Source: Bog-756 sp963776225
GTDB lineage: Bacteria > Actinomycetota > Acidimicrobiia > Acidimicrobiales > RAAP-2
Direction of reading: 5' to 3'
DNA length: 64,000 nucleotides
Assembly: GCA_963776225.1 (NCBI GenBank)
Contig: CAVZLL010000001.1
Location: 124,001 to 188,000 of the forward strand
Positions within the stretch are counted from its first letter, which is position 1. Each line of letters starts with the position of its first letter. The position numbers and the translations under genes are program-made. The notes under the pieces are model-generated. The model did not search any database. It was not told the DNA's origin and saw only the letters and a program-made list of their open reading frames with translations. Shown here piece by piece: positions 33,656 to 40,701 of this stretch.

Positions 33656-33722
33656 CCCGTCGTCACCGATCTCACGGGTAGCGAGTCAGCCTCCACGCCG
33701 GCGCGTGGCGGGGGACGCCCCG

Positions 33723-34859
33723 CTACCACCGGCCGAGCAGCGTTTCGATGCCGGTCGCACCGTTGCGCGCTCCGTCCGTTTCCCTGATCAGCATTCGCAT
33801 GCGCTGGGCCGCCTGACGGTACGAGGGATCTGACACGACCTGCTCGACGGTATCGCCAAGCTCGCCGACTGCATCGGCCGCAATCAGTTTTCCGGCGCCG
33901 ACCGCGACGATTCTCTCTCCCACGATCGGCTGGTCGGCACCGACCCCAGGAATACAGACGAGCGGGACACCATGGGCCAAGGCCCCCATGACGCTTCCGT
34001 GTCCTCCGTGCGTCACCATCAATGTTGTCTCGGGCAAAATTGCCTGGTGGGGTACGACACCAAAGACAACAGCGTTTTCTGGCGAGTTGAGCGTGTCGGG
34101 GGAAAGCGCTCCCGTGGTCATGACCACCCGGATGGCGCGCCCGGCCAGTGAGTCGAGCACATCCTGCGCGAGGGCGGAAGACCCCTGGCCTGGCATAGTG
34201 CTCAAACTGACCAGGACGAGCGGCCGCGGGTCACTTCCATCCCAAGGCGACGGCCATCCCTCGGCGGGACCTGCTTCAGGTAGGACTGGGCCGACATATC
34301 GGACGCTGGGGGCTGGTTCTTCGTCCCCCCCGTCGAACTCCCGCACGGTGGTCACCACGACGAGGTCCTTCGATTCCCATTTGAGTTGGCTGACGGCGAG
34401 AACTGGTAGTCCGGCATCCACACGGAGCCCATTACCGAATCTGACCAGCGAGTCACGTACCGGAAGTACAGACCGAAACAGCCCGTGCACGAGCACAGCG
34501 GTCGGTGCGGCGATCTCCTGCGACCGGGCGAGCACTCCCTCGAGCATGCAGTCCACGACCACCACGTCAGCCGGACCCTGAGAAGATGAAGCGACAACCT
34601 CGTCGGCCAGGTCCGTGTTCATCCACACTTCCTCGATGAGGTAGGTCAGCCGGCGATCCGGCGGATGCTCCGCCAGGCCGCTGGTGAGCCGGTGGGACCA
34701 GGGTGAAAATGAGAGATCCGCAGAAGTAACGGCGTGGCGCTGCGACTCCTCTCCGATGACGCGGATCTCATGTCCTCGGTCGCGCAGCTCCCGGGCGATC
34801 CCCAAGGTGGGCGGGAGGTTGCCACCGCCATCCCACGTGACAAACTGAAATCTGGACAT
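33723..34859 (-). CDS. GT1-family glycosyltransferase (UGT/MGT-like)
   Basis: A 378-residue GT-B glycosyltransferase related to macrolide/flavonoid glycosyltransferases. N-terminal acceptor domain FQFVTWDGGGNLPPTLGIARELRDRGHEIRV (short blocks GGGNLPPTLGIA); C-terminal donor site VTHGGHGSVMGALAHGVPLVCIPGVGADQ with the His-Gly-Gly and Asp-Gln residues that hold the sugar nucleotide. It would glycosylate a small hydrophobic acceptor, perhaps a toxin, antibiotic or lipid. Base composition is visibly more AT-rich than neighbours, hinting at transfer. No partner genes define the substrate. ATG 34859. Confidence 0.88.
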   Translation of the reverse strand: MSRFQFVTWDGGGNLPPTLGIARELRDRGHEIRVIGEESQRHAVTSADLSFSPWSHRLTSGLAEHPPDRRLTYLIEEVWMNTDLADEVVASSSQGPADVVVVDCMLEGVLARSQEIAAPTAVLVHGLFRSVLPVRDSLVRFGNGLRVDAGLPVLAVSQLKWESKDLVVVTTVREFDGGDEEPAPSVRYVGPVLPEAGPAEGWPSPWDGSDPRPLVLVSLSTMPGQGSSALAQDVLDSLAGRAIRVVMTTGALSPDTLNSPENAVVFGVVPHQAILPETTLMVTHGGHGSVMGALAHGVPLVCIPGVGADQPIVGERIVAVGAGKLIAADAVGELGDTVEQVVSDPSYRQAAQRMRMLIRETDGARNGATGIETLLGRW

Positions 34860-34983
34860 GTCGACAGTGTGCCACTCGTCCGTCCGTGATCCGGTCCGAG
34901 ACCGATGTCACCCAACACCAATGCACGTGGTCGACCCGATGAACGGAACAGGGTCGTTCTGCCCTGGTCCTTGACGCACAGTC

Positions 34984-35376
34984 GTGACCACAATGGGCGG
35001 CATGGCAAGCAACCTCGCCTATCTTGCTGCAGGAATCGTGGCCCTTTGGGGGGTCGCTCATGCGATCCCCACGAGGCAAGTTCTCGCGGGATTCAAGCCG
35101 ATCACCCAGGACAACCGGCGTGTGGTGCTTCAAGAGTGGATGGCCGAGGCGTTTACGATGTGGGGTGTGGCAGCTCTTGTGGCGTCTGCGACCGCTGTCG
35201 GCGGAGCCGGGTTCCCACGACTGAGTGGGGTCTACCGGATCGCTGCCGGCCTTCTGGTTGCGCTCGCAGTACTCACCACTCTCACGGGCGCTCGCACGCC
35301 GGTTGTCTGGTTCAAGATATGCCCCGTGTTGCAGATCGGTTCAGCGACCCTGTTGGTGCTGGCCAGCCTTCTGTAG
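34984..35376 (+). CDS. Small four-helix membrane protein
   Basis: A 130-residue protein with four hydrophobic segments (about 9-27, 56-75, 84-101, 112-130) and a basic loop after the first (RQVLAGFKPITQDNRRVV). The conserved-looking EWMAEAFTMWG motif begins segment two. No function recognised. The start is unclear: GTG 34984, ATG 34993 or ATG 35002, none with a strong ribosome-binding site. It diverges from the GT1 gene; 124 bp lie between them. Confidence 0.7.
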   Translation: MTTMGGMASNLAYLAAGIVALWGVAHAIPTRQVLAGFKPITQDNRRVVLQEWMAEAFTMWGVAALVASATAVGGAGFPRLSGVYRIAAGLLVALAVLTTLTGARTPVVWFKICPVLQIGSATLLVLASLL

Positions 35377-35439
35377 TGACGAGGGGAGATCAGCCCGTAC
35401 GCGTCGCCCCGTCTGGCAGTCGCTCACGGTGAAAGGCCT

Positions 35440-36381
35440 CTAAGCCGACGCCACGACCGACTCTTTCCGGTAGTAGTGGTCCTGCTCGAGGTCCTCCAGC
35501 AGGCTAGGCCCGGTCGGCTGCCATCCGAGGAGTTGCGCGGTGATGGCGGCGCTGGCGGGGCAGTCCACAGCGACGAAGTGGCCCAGGTGGGCAAAGTGCT
35601 CGACGGCTTCGGCGGGGCTCACCGACGCCGTCGGGACGCCGAGGTGGCGGCCCATTGCCTGGGCGATCTCGCGGAGGGGGACGCCCTCGTCGCCGACCGC
35701 GTGCAGGACCGATCCGGCGGGGGCGACCTCGACAGCCAGGCGGGCGAGCCGGGCGGCGTCGGAGCGGTGCACGGCGGGCCAGCGGTTGCCGCCGTCCCCC
35801 ACGTACCCGGCCACCCCCCGTTGGCGGGCGATGCCAACGAGGCTTGCCACGAACCCGTGGTCGCCGTCCCCGTGGACCGTCGGGGGGAAGCGGAGCACCG
35901 ACGAGCGGACGCCCGTGCCGGCCAGGGAGAGCGTGAACAGAGCGGTGGCCACGCGGCGCCCTGCGGGGTTGGCCCGGACCTCGGCACCGGGCACCAGCCC
36001 GTCATCCTCGGTGGCCACGCGGTCGGCCTTCAACCCCAACATGCCGGAAGCGAGCACCAGGGGCCGGTCGGACTCTGCGAGCGCCCTTCCCATGGCCTCG
36101 ACGGCCCTGCGGTCGGCTGCAGCGGCGGCGGCGAAGTTGCCGCCGAAGGCCACCTCGTGCTGGAAGGCGAGATGGATGACTCCGTCGGAGTCGGCAGCCG
36201 CCGTGGCCAGGCCCTCGGGGTCGTCGACGTCGCCCCGTCGGACGAAGGCGCCGGCAGCCTGCAGTGCCTCGGCCGATGCGTCGGAGCGGGCCAGACCGAC
36301 GACCTCGTGGCCGGCCCCGAGCAGTTCGGGGACGACGGCAGCGCCGATCCAACCCGATGCGCCGGTGACGAAGATTCTCAT
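35440..36381 (-). CDS. NAD(P)-dependent epimerase/dehydratase family (extended SDR)
   Basis: A 313-residue Rossmann protein. GASGWIGAAVVPELL is the nucleotide motif, with GVIHLAF and LRFPPTVHGDGDHGF downstream; the wording resembles the SDR subgroup of putative NAD-dependent epimerases induced with divergent TetR regulators. A canonical YxxxK is not clear in the expected place (NPAGRRVATALF), so it may be a non-epimerase member. ATG 36381 follows GGAGG. It is divergent from a TetR gene with two operator-like repeats between, so it is probably that repressor's target. Confidence 0.85.
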   Translation of the reverse strand: MRIFVTGASGWIGAAVVPELLGAGHEVVGLARSDASAEALQAAGAFVRRGDVDDPEGLATAAADSDGVIHLAFQHEVAFGGNFAAAAAADRRAVEAMGRALAESDRPLVLASGMLGLKADRVATEDDGLVPGAEVRANPAGRRVATALFTLSLAGTGVRSSVLRFPPTVHGDGDHGFVASLVGIARQRGVAGYVGDGGNRWPAVHRSDAARLARLAVEVAPAGSVLHAVGDEGVPLREIAQAMGRHLGVPTASVSPAEAVEHFAHLGHFVAVDCPASAAITAQLLGWQPTGPSLLEDLEQDHYYRKESVVASA

Positions 36382-36399
36382 TGCTGCCTCCTGGAAACG

Positions 36400-36445
36400 G
36401 TGATGTCAGTAACTGCTGTCACCATACCCGTGATGTCAGTGACTG
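36400..36445. promoter_or_regulatory. Twin TetR operators in divergent promoter
   Basis: GTGATGTCAGTaACTG (36400-36415) and GTGATGTCAGTgACTG (36430-36445) are 15/16 identical and start exactly 30 bp apart, about three helical turns. Each contains the CAGT-N-ACTG palindrome within a looser TGnCAGTnACTGnCA. They sit between the SDR gene and the TetR gene and would let the repressor control both. Confidence 0.7.
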
Positions 36446-36466
36446 TCAACGGTAGGATGTCGGGTC

Positions 36467-37036
36467 ATGGGTCGATGGCAGCCGGACAGTCGGGGGCGGT
36501 TGCAGGAGGCGGCGCTCACGCTGTATGCCGAGCGCGGGTTCGACCAGACGACCGCTGCGGAGATCGCCGTCCGCGCAGGCGTGACCGAGCGCACCTTCTT
36601 CAGGCACTTCGCCGACAAGCGCGAGGTGCTCTTCGGTGGATCCGCGCTGCTCGAGGAACGGATCGTGGCGGGGGTCGCCGACGCACCGGTCACCGACGGT
36701 GCTCTCGACGCGGTGGGGCGGGGCCTCGACGCTGCCGCCGACATGCTCGGCGAGGGCCGCCGTGACCTTGCCCGCCAGCGCCAGACCGTGATCGCGAGCA
36801 ACCCCGAACTGCTCGAGCGAGAGCTCGCCAAGCTGGCGTCCTACGCCGCAGCGGTCGCCGCCGCCCTTCGCCGGCGAGGCGTCGGCGAACCCCAGGCGAC
36901 CCTGGCTGCCGAGTCCGGCATGGCCGTGCTCCGGGTGGCCGTCCAGCGCTGGGCCGGCGCGGAGGACGACCGGGAGCTCGGCGCCATCATGCGGGACTCC
37001 GTGGCCGAACTGCGAGCGGTCGCGGCCGAAGGCTGA
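36467..37036 (+). CDS. TetR-family regulator of divergent SDR gene
   Basis: A 189-residue TetR protein. The N-terminal DNA-binding domain spans residues 7-55 (LQEAALTLYAERGFDQTT, AVRAGVTERTFFRHFADKRE); the C-terminal domain is helical and Ala/Arg-rich. ATG 36467 lies 21 bp after the second operator repeat, so autoregulation and control of the divergent oxidoreductase gene are likely. The inducer is unknown. Confidence 0.92.
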   Translation: MGRWQPDSRGRLQEAALTLYAERGFDQTTAAEIAVRAGVTERTFFRHFADKREVLFGGSALLEERIVAGVADAPVTDGALDAVGRGLDAAADMLGEGRRDLARQRQTVIASNPELLERELAKLASYAAAVAAALRRRGVGEPQATLAAESGMAVLRVAVQRWAGAEDDRELGAIMRDSVAELRAVAAEG

Positions 37037-37090
37037 CCGCCCGATGCGCCCGACTCGACGGCGGCGCCGACGGTCGAGCCACCCACCTAG

Positions 37091-37143
37091 ATACTTAAGT
37101 CTCTGCTTGACCTTAATCGGGTCAGCCGGATATACTTAGGCGA
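37091..37143 (+). promoter_or_regulatory. Sigma70-like promoter and ArsR-type operator, leaderless start
   Basis: TTGACC (37107-37112), an 18-nt spacer and TATACT (37131-37136) form a near-ideal vegetative promoter; the GTG at 37144 lies 7 nt after the -10, so transcription would begin at the start codon. ATACTTAA (37091-37098, inside the palindrome ACTTAAGT) and ATACTTAG (37132-37139) are candidate ArsR half-sites. Confidence 0.65.
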
Positions 37144-37371
37144 GTGGTTGACCGTTTCGACGAGCTGGACCGGGTGTTCCATGCCCTGTCCGATCCGACC
37201 CGCCCGACCATTCTCGACCGACTCGGCACCACCCCTGCGCCGGTGGGTCAGCCGGCCCAACCACTGCCGGCCGCCGGTGGTGCTCCAGCACCTGGGGTGC
37301 TCGAGGCTGGGCAAGTGGTCTCCCGACAGGACAAGCGGTCTCCCGACAGGAAAGGAAGAACCGATGTCTGA
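37144..37371 (+). pseudogene. Relict ArsR-family regulator
   Basis: The first 28 residues (VDRFDELDRVFHALSDPTRP, TILDRLGTTP) are a normal ArsR N-terminus, but the recognition helix region is gone: the frame continues as QPAQPLPAAGGAPAPGVLEAGQVVSRQDK, a compressed and shifted copy of the expected ...LAQPFPMSLPAVLKHLGVLEAAGLVS. About 20-25 residues including the DNA-reading helix are missing and the C-terminus ends early at 37371. Its promoter is intact. It overlaps the ATG of the following SRPBCC gene by 8 nt, the usual ArsR-SRPBCC gene pair. Confidence 0.75.
37313..37350. repeat. 20-bp near-perfect tandem duplication
   Basis: AAGtGGTCTCCCGACAGG (37313-37330) recurs as AAGcGGTCTCCCGACAGG (37333-37350), period 20 bp. 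It lies at the decayed 3' end of the relict ArsR gene just before the SRPBCC ribosome-binding site (AAAGGAAG) and probably arose by slippage. Confidence 0.75.
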
Positions 37372-37819
37372 TCACGTCGTCACCCATGCCACCTTCACCC
37401 TGGAGCGCACCTATCCGGTTCCGCCCGAGCGGGTCTTCAACGCGTGGGCCGACCCGCAGGTCAAGGCCCGATGGTTCGCCGGAAATCCCGACGACTACGA
37501 ACTGGACTTCCGTCCCGGCGGCCTCGAACGCAACACGGCCACCCCCGGGGGCAAGCGGATCACCTGGGAATCCCTCTACCGAGAGATCATCCCCAACGAG
37601 CGGATCGTCTACACCTCGACATTGAGCGAGAACGACACAATTGCCACCGTGTCGCTCACCACGGTCGAGCTCGTCCCCGAAGGCGAAGGCACCCGGTTGG
37701 TCCTCGTCGAGGCCGGTGCATACCTCGACGACCGCGAACAGCCGAGTTGGCGGGAGGAAGGCACGAGCGACTGGCTCGGCGCCCTCGGCAAGGAGTTGGG
37801 CGACCAGGCCGGTTCATGA
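37364..37819 (+). CDS. SRPBCC-domain protein (AHSA1/START-like)
   Basis: A 151-residue single SRPBCC domain: FTLERTYPVPPERVFNAWADPQ, KARWFAGNPDDYELDFRPGG, ITWESLYREIIPNERIVYT and an Asp/Glu-rich C-terminus. This fold binds hydrophobic ligands; members next to ArsR regulators are common in actinobacteria and functionally undefined. ATG 37364 follows AAAGGAAG. With the upstream ArsR broken, the gene may be expressed constitutively from the 37107-37136 promoter. Its 3' end overlaps the thioesterase remnant on the other strand. Confidence 0.85.
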   Translation: MSDHVVTHATFTLERTYPVPPERVFNAWADPQVKARWFAGNPDDYELDFRPGGLERNTATPGGKRITWESLYREIIPNERIVYTSTLSENDTIATVSLTTVELVPEGEGTRLVLVEAGAYLDDREQPSWREEGTSDWLGALGKELGDQAGS

Positions 37820-37957
37820 AACCACCGCGGGATCCGTCCCGCGCTCCCGGGGCGGCCCGCCCTGCACGTTCTGGAGGCGCACTTCCCCGTGGGCGACGAG
37901 ACGTCCGGAATCATCGGTGACGTCGGCCCGCCAGCGCTGGTGGGTGCGACCCTGTAG
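37814..37957 (-). pseudogene. PaaI-type thioesterase C-terminal remnant
   Basis: The minus strand reads GRTHQRWRADVTDDSGRLVAHGEVRLQNV, shown here as GRTHQRWRADV and GRLVAHGEVRLQN, which is the last strand pair of hotdog-fold PaaI thioesterases, then a short tail to a stop at 37814. Nothing upstream (37958 onward) restores the N-terminal catalytic half. It is a fragment left between the SRPBCC gene and the DHFR-like gene. Confidence 0.65.
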
Positions 37958-37968
37958 CCGTCTGACGA

Positions 37969-38526
37969 CTACTTCAGCCGGTAGGTGAGCAGCACATTGC
38001 CGGACTCGAACTGCCTCACGTGGGCCAACCGGAACGCGATCCGGTCCTTCAGATCCTCGAAGAGGGAGCGGCCCTGCCCAAGGAGCGTCGGGCTGACCAT
38101 GATCCGCAGCTCGTCGAGGACGCCAGCGGCAGCGAAGCAGGCGGTGAGGTGAGCGCTGTCCAGCACGAGCAGCTCGCCGCCGGGAGCGGACTCGAGTGCC
38201 GCGATCCGCTCGACGGCCTCGCCATCGATGATCGTCGTGCCGGACCAGCTCGCCTGTTCGAGCGTATTCGAGAAGACCAGCTTGGGTTTGGTGTTCATCC
38301 CGGAAGCAATGTCGGGATCGCTGGCCCGGGCCTGGTCGGTCGGCCAGTAGGCGGCCATGTGCTGGTGGGTCACGCGTCCGAAGCCGAGGGTGTCTGCCTC
38401 TTCGAGCTGGCGAAGCGCAAAGCCCTTGAACTCCTCGTCCACGATCGACCAGTCGAGCTCACCGTTCGGGCCTTCGTAGAAACCGTCCAGGCTGGCCATG
38501 ATGAAGGACGACACGGTTCTCGTCAC
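37969..38526 (-). CDS. Dihydrofolate reductase-family protein (RibD C-terminal-like)
   Basis: A 185-residue reductase of the DHFR/RibD C-terminal superfamily: VSSFIMASLDGFYEGPNGELDW at the start, TLGFGRVTHQHMAAYWP, GELLVLDSAHLTACF and DELRIMVSPTLLGQGRSLF. It uses NADPH; the substrate in these stand-alone proteins is unknown. GTG 38526 follows GGAGG. It is the second gene of an ArsR-led pair, 67 bp behind the ArsR stop, so it is probably repressed by that regulator. Confidence 0.9.
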   Translation of the reverse strand: MTRTVSSFIMASLDGFYEGPNGELDWSIVDEEFKGFALRQLEEADTLGFGRVTHQHMAAYWPTDQARASDPDIASGMNTKPKLVFSNTLEQASWSGTTIIDGEAVERIAALESAPGGELLVLDSAHLTACFAAAGVLDELRIMVSPTLLGQGRSLFEDLKDRIAFRLAHVRQFESGNVLLTYRLK

Positions 38527-38593
38527 GATCCACCTCCGTTCACGACGGCCGCCTGCGAATCCAGACCGGAGCGCGTTCCCTCCGTGGACGGAG

Positions 38594-38938
38594 TCATGCT
38601 TGCTCCACTGTGCCGGCTTCTTCCTGCAGGATGTCGCCCAGGCGGTCCAGGCGGGCTTCCCAGCCGCGCCGGCGATCGGTGATCCACCGCTCGGCGGCGG
38701 TCATCGCCACCCCTTCGATCCGGCACATGCGTGTTCTCCCGACCTTCTCGGTCTTCACGACCCCGCATGCCTCCAGGACCTGCACGTGCTGGACGACGGC
38801 CGCAAGGGACATCGTCAGGGGCTGTGCCAGTTCGCTGACCGAGGCGGGTCCCAGGGTCAGGCGTTCCAGCATGCTGCGCCTGCTCTTGTCGGCAAGCGCC
38901 TGGAAGGTCCGATCCAGGTCGACCGTTTGATTAAGCAT
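38594..38938 (-). CDS. ArsR-family regulator
   Basis: A 114-residue winged-helix repressor: VDLDRTFQALADKSRRSMLERL, SVSELAQPLTMSLAAVVQHVQVLEACGVV and the wing VKTEKVGRTRMCRI, all intact. No metal-binding ELCVCDL motif, so it belongs to the non-metal ArsR type that pairs with SRPBCC or DHFR-like genes. ATG 38938. Its promoter has the same layout as that of the relict ArsR at 37144, implying a shared ancestry of the two cassettes. Confidence 0.93.
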   Translation of the reverse strand: MLNQTVDLDRTFQALADKSRRSMLERLTLGPASVSELAQPLTMSLAAVVQHVQVLEACGVVKTEKVGRTRMCRIEGVAMTAAERWITDRRRGWEARLDRLGDILQEEAGTVEQA

Positions 38939-38976
38939 ATCCTTGAGTGTAGTGACCGGTGGGTGGAATGGTCAAG
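38939..38976 (-). promoter_or_regulatory. Sigma70-like promoter of ArsR-DHFR-like unit
   Basis: On the minus strand TTGACC (38971-38976), an 18-nt spacer and TACACT (38947-38952) lie just before ATG 38938, with 8 nt from the -10 to the start codon, so the mRNA is leaderless or nearly so. The preceding C gives CTTGACC, as in the promoter at 37107. Confidence 0.6.
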
Positions 38977-39003
38977 CATCCACTTGAGGTTCCGGATCGG
39001 CCG

Positions 39004-39408
39004 TCAGGAGACCGTCGGGGTCCGAATGAGGTTCGTCGGCACGACAGAGAGCAGCTCACCATTTCGGGTGTTGGGCCAGCCCTCGAAGAGTGCGTCGTCG
39101 TCATCGGGCTCGTCGACGGGAGACCCACGAGGAAGACCGATCACCTGCTCGAGGCTCCGACCGGCGTCCAACGCCGCGAACAGGACGGCGATCGAGGCCA
39201 ACGAGAACCCGTCACGCTGCAGACGAAGCACGGCGCGCAGGCGCTCGAGGTGCTCGTCGCCGTAGAAGCCGGTGCGGCCGACCAGCTCGGGCCTGGGCAG
39301 GAGGCCCTGTGTCTGAAAGGCGCGGACGTTGCGACCGGTCGTGCCGCCCAGCCGGGCGAGCTCATCGACCGTGAAGCGGGGCACCGGTTGATTGTAACAT
39401 GGTTTCAT
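39004..39408 (-). CDS. MerR-family regulator
   Basis: A 134-residue MerR-type protein: FTVDELARLGGTTGRNVRAFQTQGLLPRP is the winged helix (blocks FTVDELARLGG and RNVRAFQTQGLL), with GFYGDEHLERLRAVLRLQRDGFSLASIAVLF after it. The C-terminal effector part is short and has no metal-binding Cys. ATG 39408 lies within a perfect palindrome. Divergent from the MaoC-type hydratase gene, which is its probable target along with itself. Confidence 0.88.
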   Translation of the reverse strand: MKPCYNQPVPRFTVDELARLGGTTGRNVRAFQTQGLLPRPELVGRTGFYGDEHLERLRAVLRLQRDGFSLASIAVLFAALDAGRSLEQVIGLPRGSPVDEPDDDDALFEGWPNTRNGELLSVVPTNLIRTPTVS

Positions 39409-39412
39409 GTTA
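39395..39412. promoter_or_regulatory. Palindrome overlapping the MerR start codon
   Basis: TAACATG-gttt-CATGTTA, perfect 7-bp arms (39395-39401, 39406-39412). It covers the MerR ATG and lies 41 bp before the divergent hydratase start, so a bound regulator would block its own translation start region and the divergent promoter. Confidence 0.65.
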
Positions 39413-39452
39413 TGTATTGAGCCGTAAACGATAGCGAGTCGGGAGGACGATC

Positions 39453-40307
39453 GTGCCGCTGAACCTCGACGCCGTGGGGTCCACATCCGGACCGACCGAT
39501 CGGAGTTGGACCTCGACAGAGTGCCTGCTCTACGCGCTCGGGATCGGTGCCGGTTCCCTGGACGCGACCGGATTCGAGCTCGACTTCACGACCGAGAACT
39601 CGGCGGAGGTCTCCCAGAAGGTGCTCCCCACCTTCGCCGCCGTGGCCGGTGCCGGAGGGGGACCGAGGTCCTCACTCGGAAGCTTCGACCCAGCCATGCT
39701 CGTGCACGCGGAACAGTCGGTCGAGCTGCACAGCGCCATTCCGACCGAGGCGACGATCACCACCACCTCCACACTCACCGCCATCTACGACAAGGGCTCC
39801 GGTGCCCTGGTCCGATCGGAGTCCCGCTCCGTCGACGCCGCAAGTGGCGAGCCCCTGTTCTCGACCGGCACCGGACTCTTCATCAGGGGCGAAGGGGGCT
39901 TCGGCGGGGAACGCGGACCGTCCGGCGCGAACGAGCCCTTCCCCTCGCGCTCGGCCGACCAGGTCGTGACGTATACGACGAGGCCGGACCAGGCGCTCCT
40001 CTACCGGTTGTCGGGCGATCGGAACCCACTGCACTCCGATCCCGTCTTCGCCAAGCGTGCCGGGTTCGACCGCCCGATCCTCCATGGCCTCTGCACCTAC
40101 GGATTCACCGGGCGCGCCCTTCTCCACGCACTGTGCCGATCAGAGCCGGGCCGCTTCCGTACCATGTACGGCAGGTTCTCGCGACCGACCTATCCAGGCG
40201 ACACGCTGAACGTCTCCATGTGGGTCGACGGCTCGACCGCCCGGTTCCGCACCCAGAACCAGAACGGTCAAACGGTCATCGACGCGGGACGGTTCGAGTT
40301 CTCCTGA
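39453..40307 (+). CDS. MaoC-like enoyl-CoA hydratase 2
   Basis: A 284-residue double-hotdog protein. The C-terminal half holds the hydratase-2 motif YRLSGDRNPLHSDPVFAKRA with catalytic Asp and His, then GFDRPILHGLCTYGFTGRAL; the N-terminal half is a degenerate hotdog (YALGIGAGSLDATG). It hydrates trans-2-enoyl-CoA to the (R)-3-hydroxyacyl-CoA. GTG 39453 follows GGGAGGA. Length matches the eukaryotic/actinobacterial long form. Probably controlled by the divergent MerR protein. Confidence 0.93.
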   Translation: MPLNLDAVGSTSGPTDRSWTSTECLLYALGIGAGSLDATGFELDFTTENSAEVSQKVLPTFAAVAGAGGGPRSSLGSFDPAMLVHAEQSVELHSAIPTEATITTTSTLTAIYDKGSGALVRSESRSVDAASGEPLFSTGTGLFIRGEGGFGGERGPSGANEPFPSRSADQVVTYTTRPDQALLYRLSGDRNPLHSDPVFAKRAGFDRPILHGLCTYGFTGRALLHALCRSEPGRFRTMYGRFSRPTYPGDTLNVSMWVDGSTARFRTQNQNGQTVIDAGRFEFS

Positions 40308-40503
40308 CCGCAGGCGCCCTGCCCGCGTGTGAGCACGCCTTCACGGGTTCGGCACGTCCCACCGTCTCGTCCTGGGAGAAAGGAAACCACCAGTCTCGTA
40401 TTCCACGGGCGACCGGTGCGCGCCCCGTCCCGTGGACACGGTGGTAGCGGCAGAAGGCCCATGCCAGCCGCCTCGCGGTGCCCCCGTCGGTACACTCGCT
40501 CCC

Positions 40504-40701
40504 ATGCCCCGCACCCGGGATGAGGCAGCGAAGGACCGGGTCCTCGACAGCGCCCGATCCCTGGTGCGCGAGTTCGGGCCCAGTGCCGTGACGGCCGACG
40601 AGATCGCCTCGGCAGCCGGTGTCGGCAAGCAGACGATCGTCCATATGGCCCTCGACGTCCGCCACGGGCCGCTGTGGCTTCGCCTGGTCACCAGCCCATG
40701 A
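40504..40701 (+). pseudogene. TetR N-terminal fragment
   Basis: A 65-residue frame: MPRTRDEAAKDRVLDSARSL and EFGPSAVTADEIASAAGVGKQTIV are a complete TetR helix-turn-helix, then the sequence diverges (HMALDVRHGPLWLRLVTSP) where TetR proteins read YRWWPSKAA. All of the ligand-binding domain is absent. Its TGA overlaps the ATG of the next gene (ATGA, 40698-40701). Either a deletion scar fused the two genes or a tiny DNA-binding peptide is co-translated; the former is more likely. Confidence 0.75.

Noticed and set aside
36390..36466. Idea that the twin repeats are part of a larger mobile-element end
   Set aside because: No terminal inverted repeats, target duplication or transposase nearby; the divergent TetR arrangement explains them.
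37313..37350. Possible CRISPR or integration-site repeat
   Set aside because: Only two adjacent 18-bp copies with a 2-bp spacer; a slippage duplication. No array or cas gene exists in the window.
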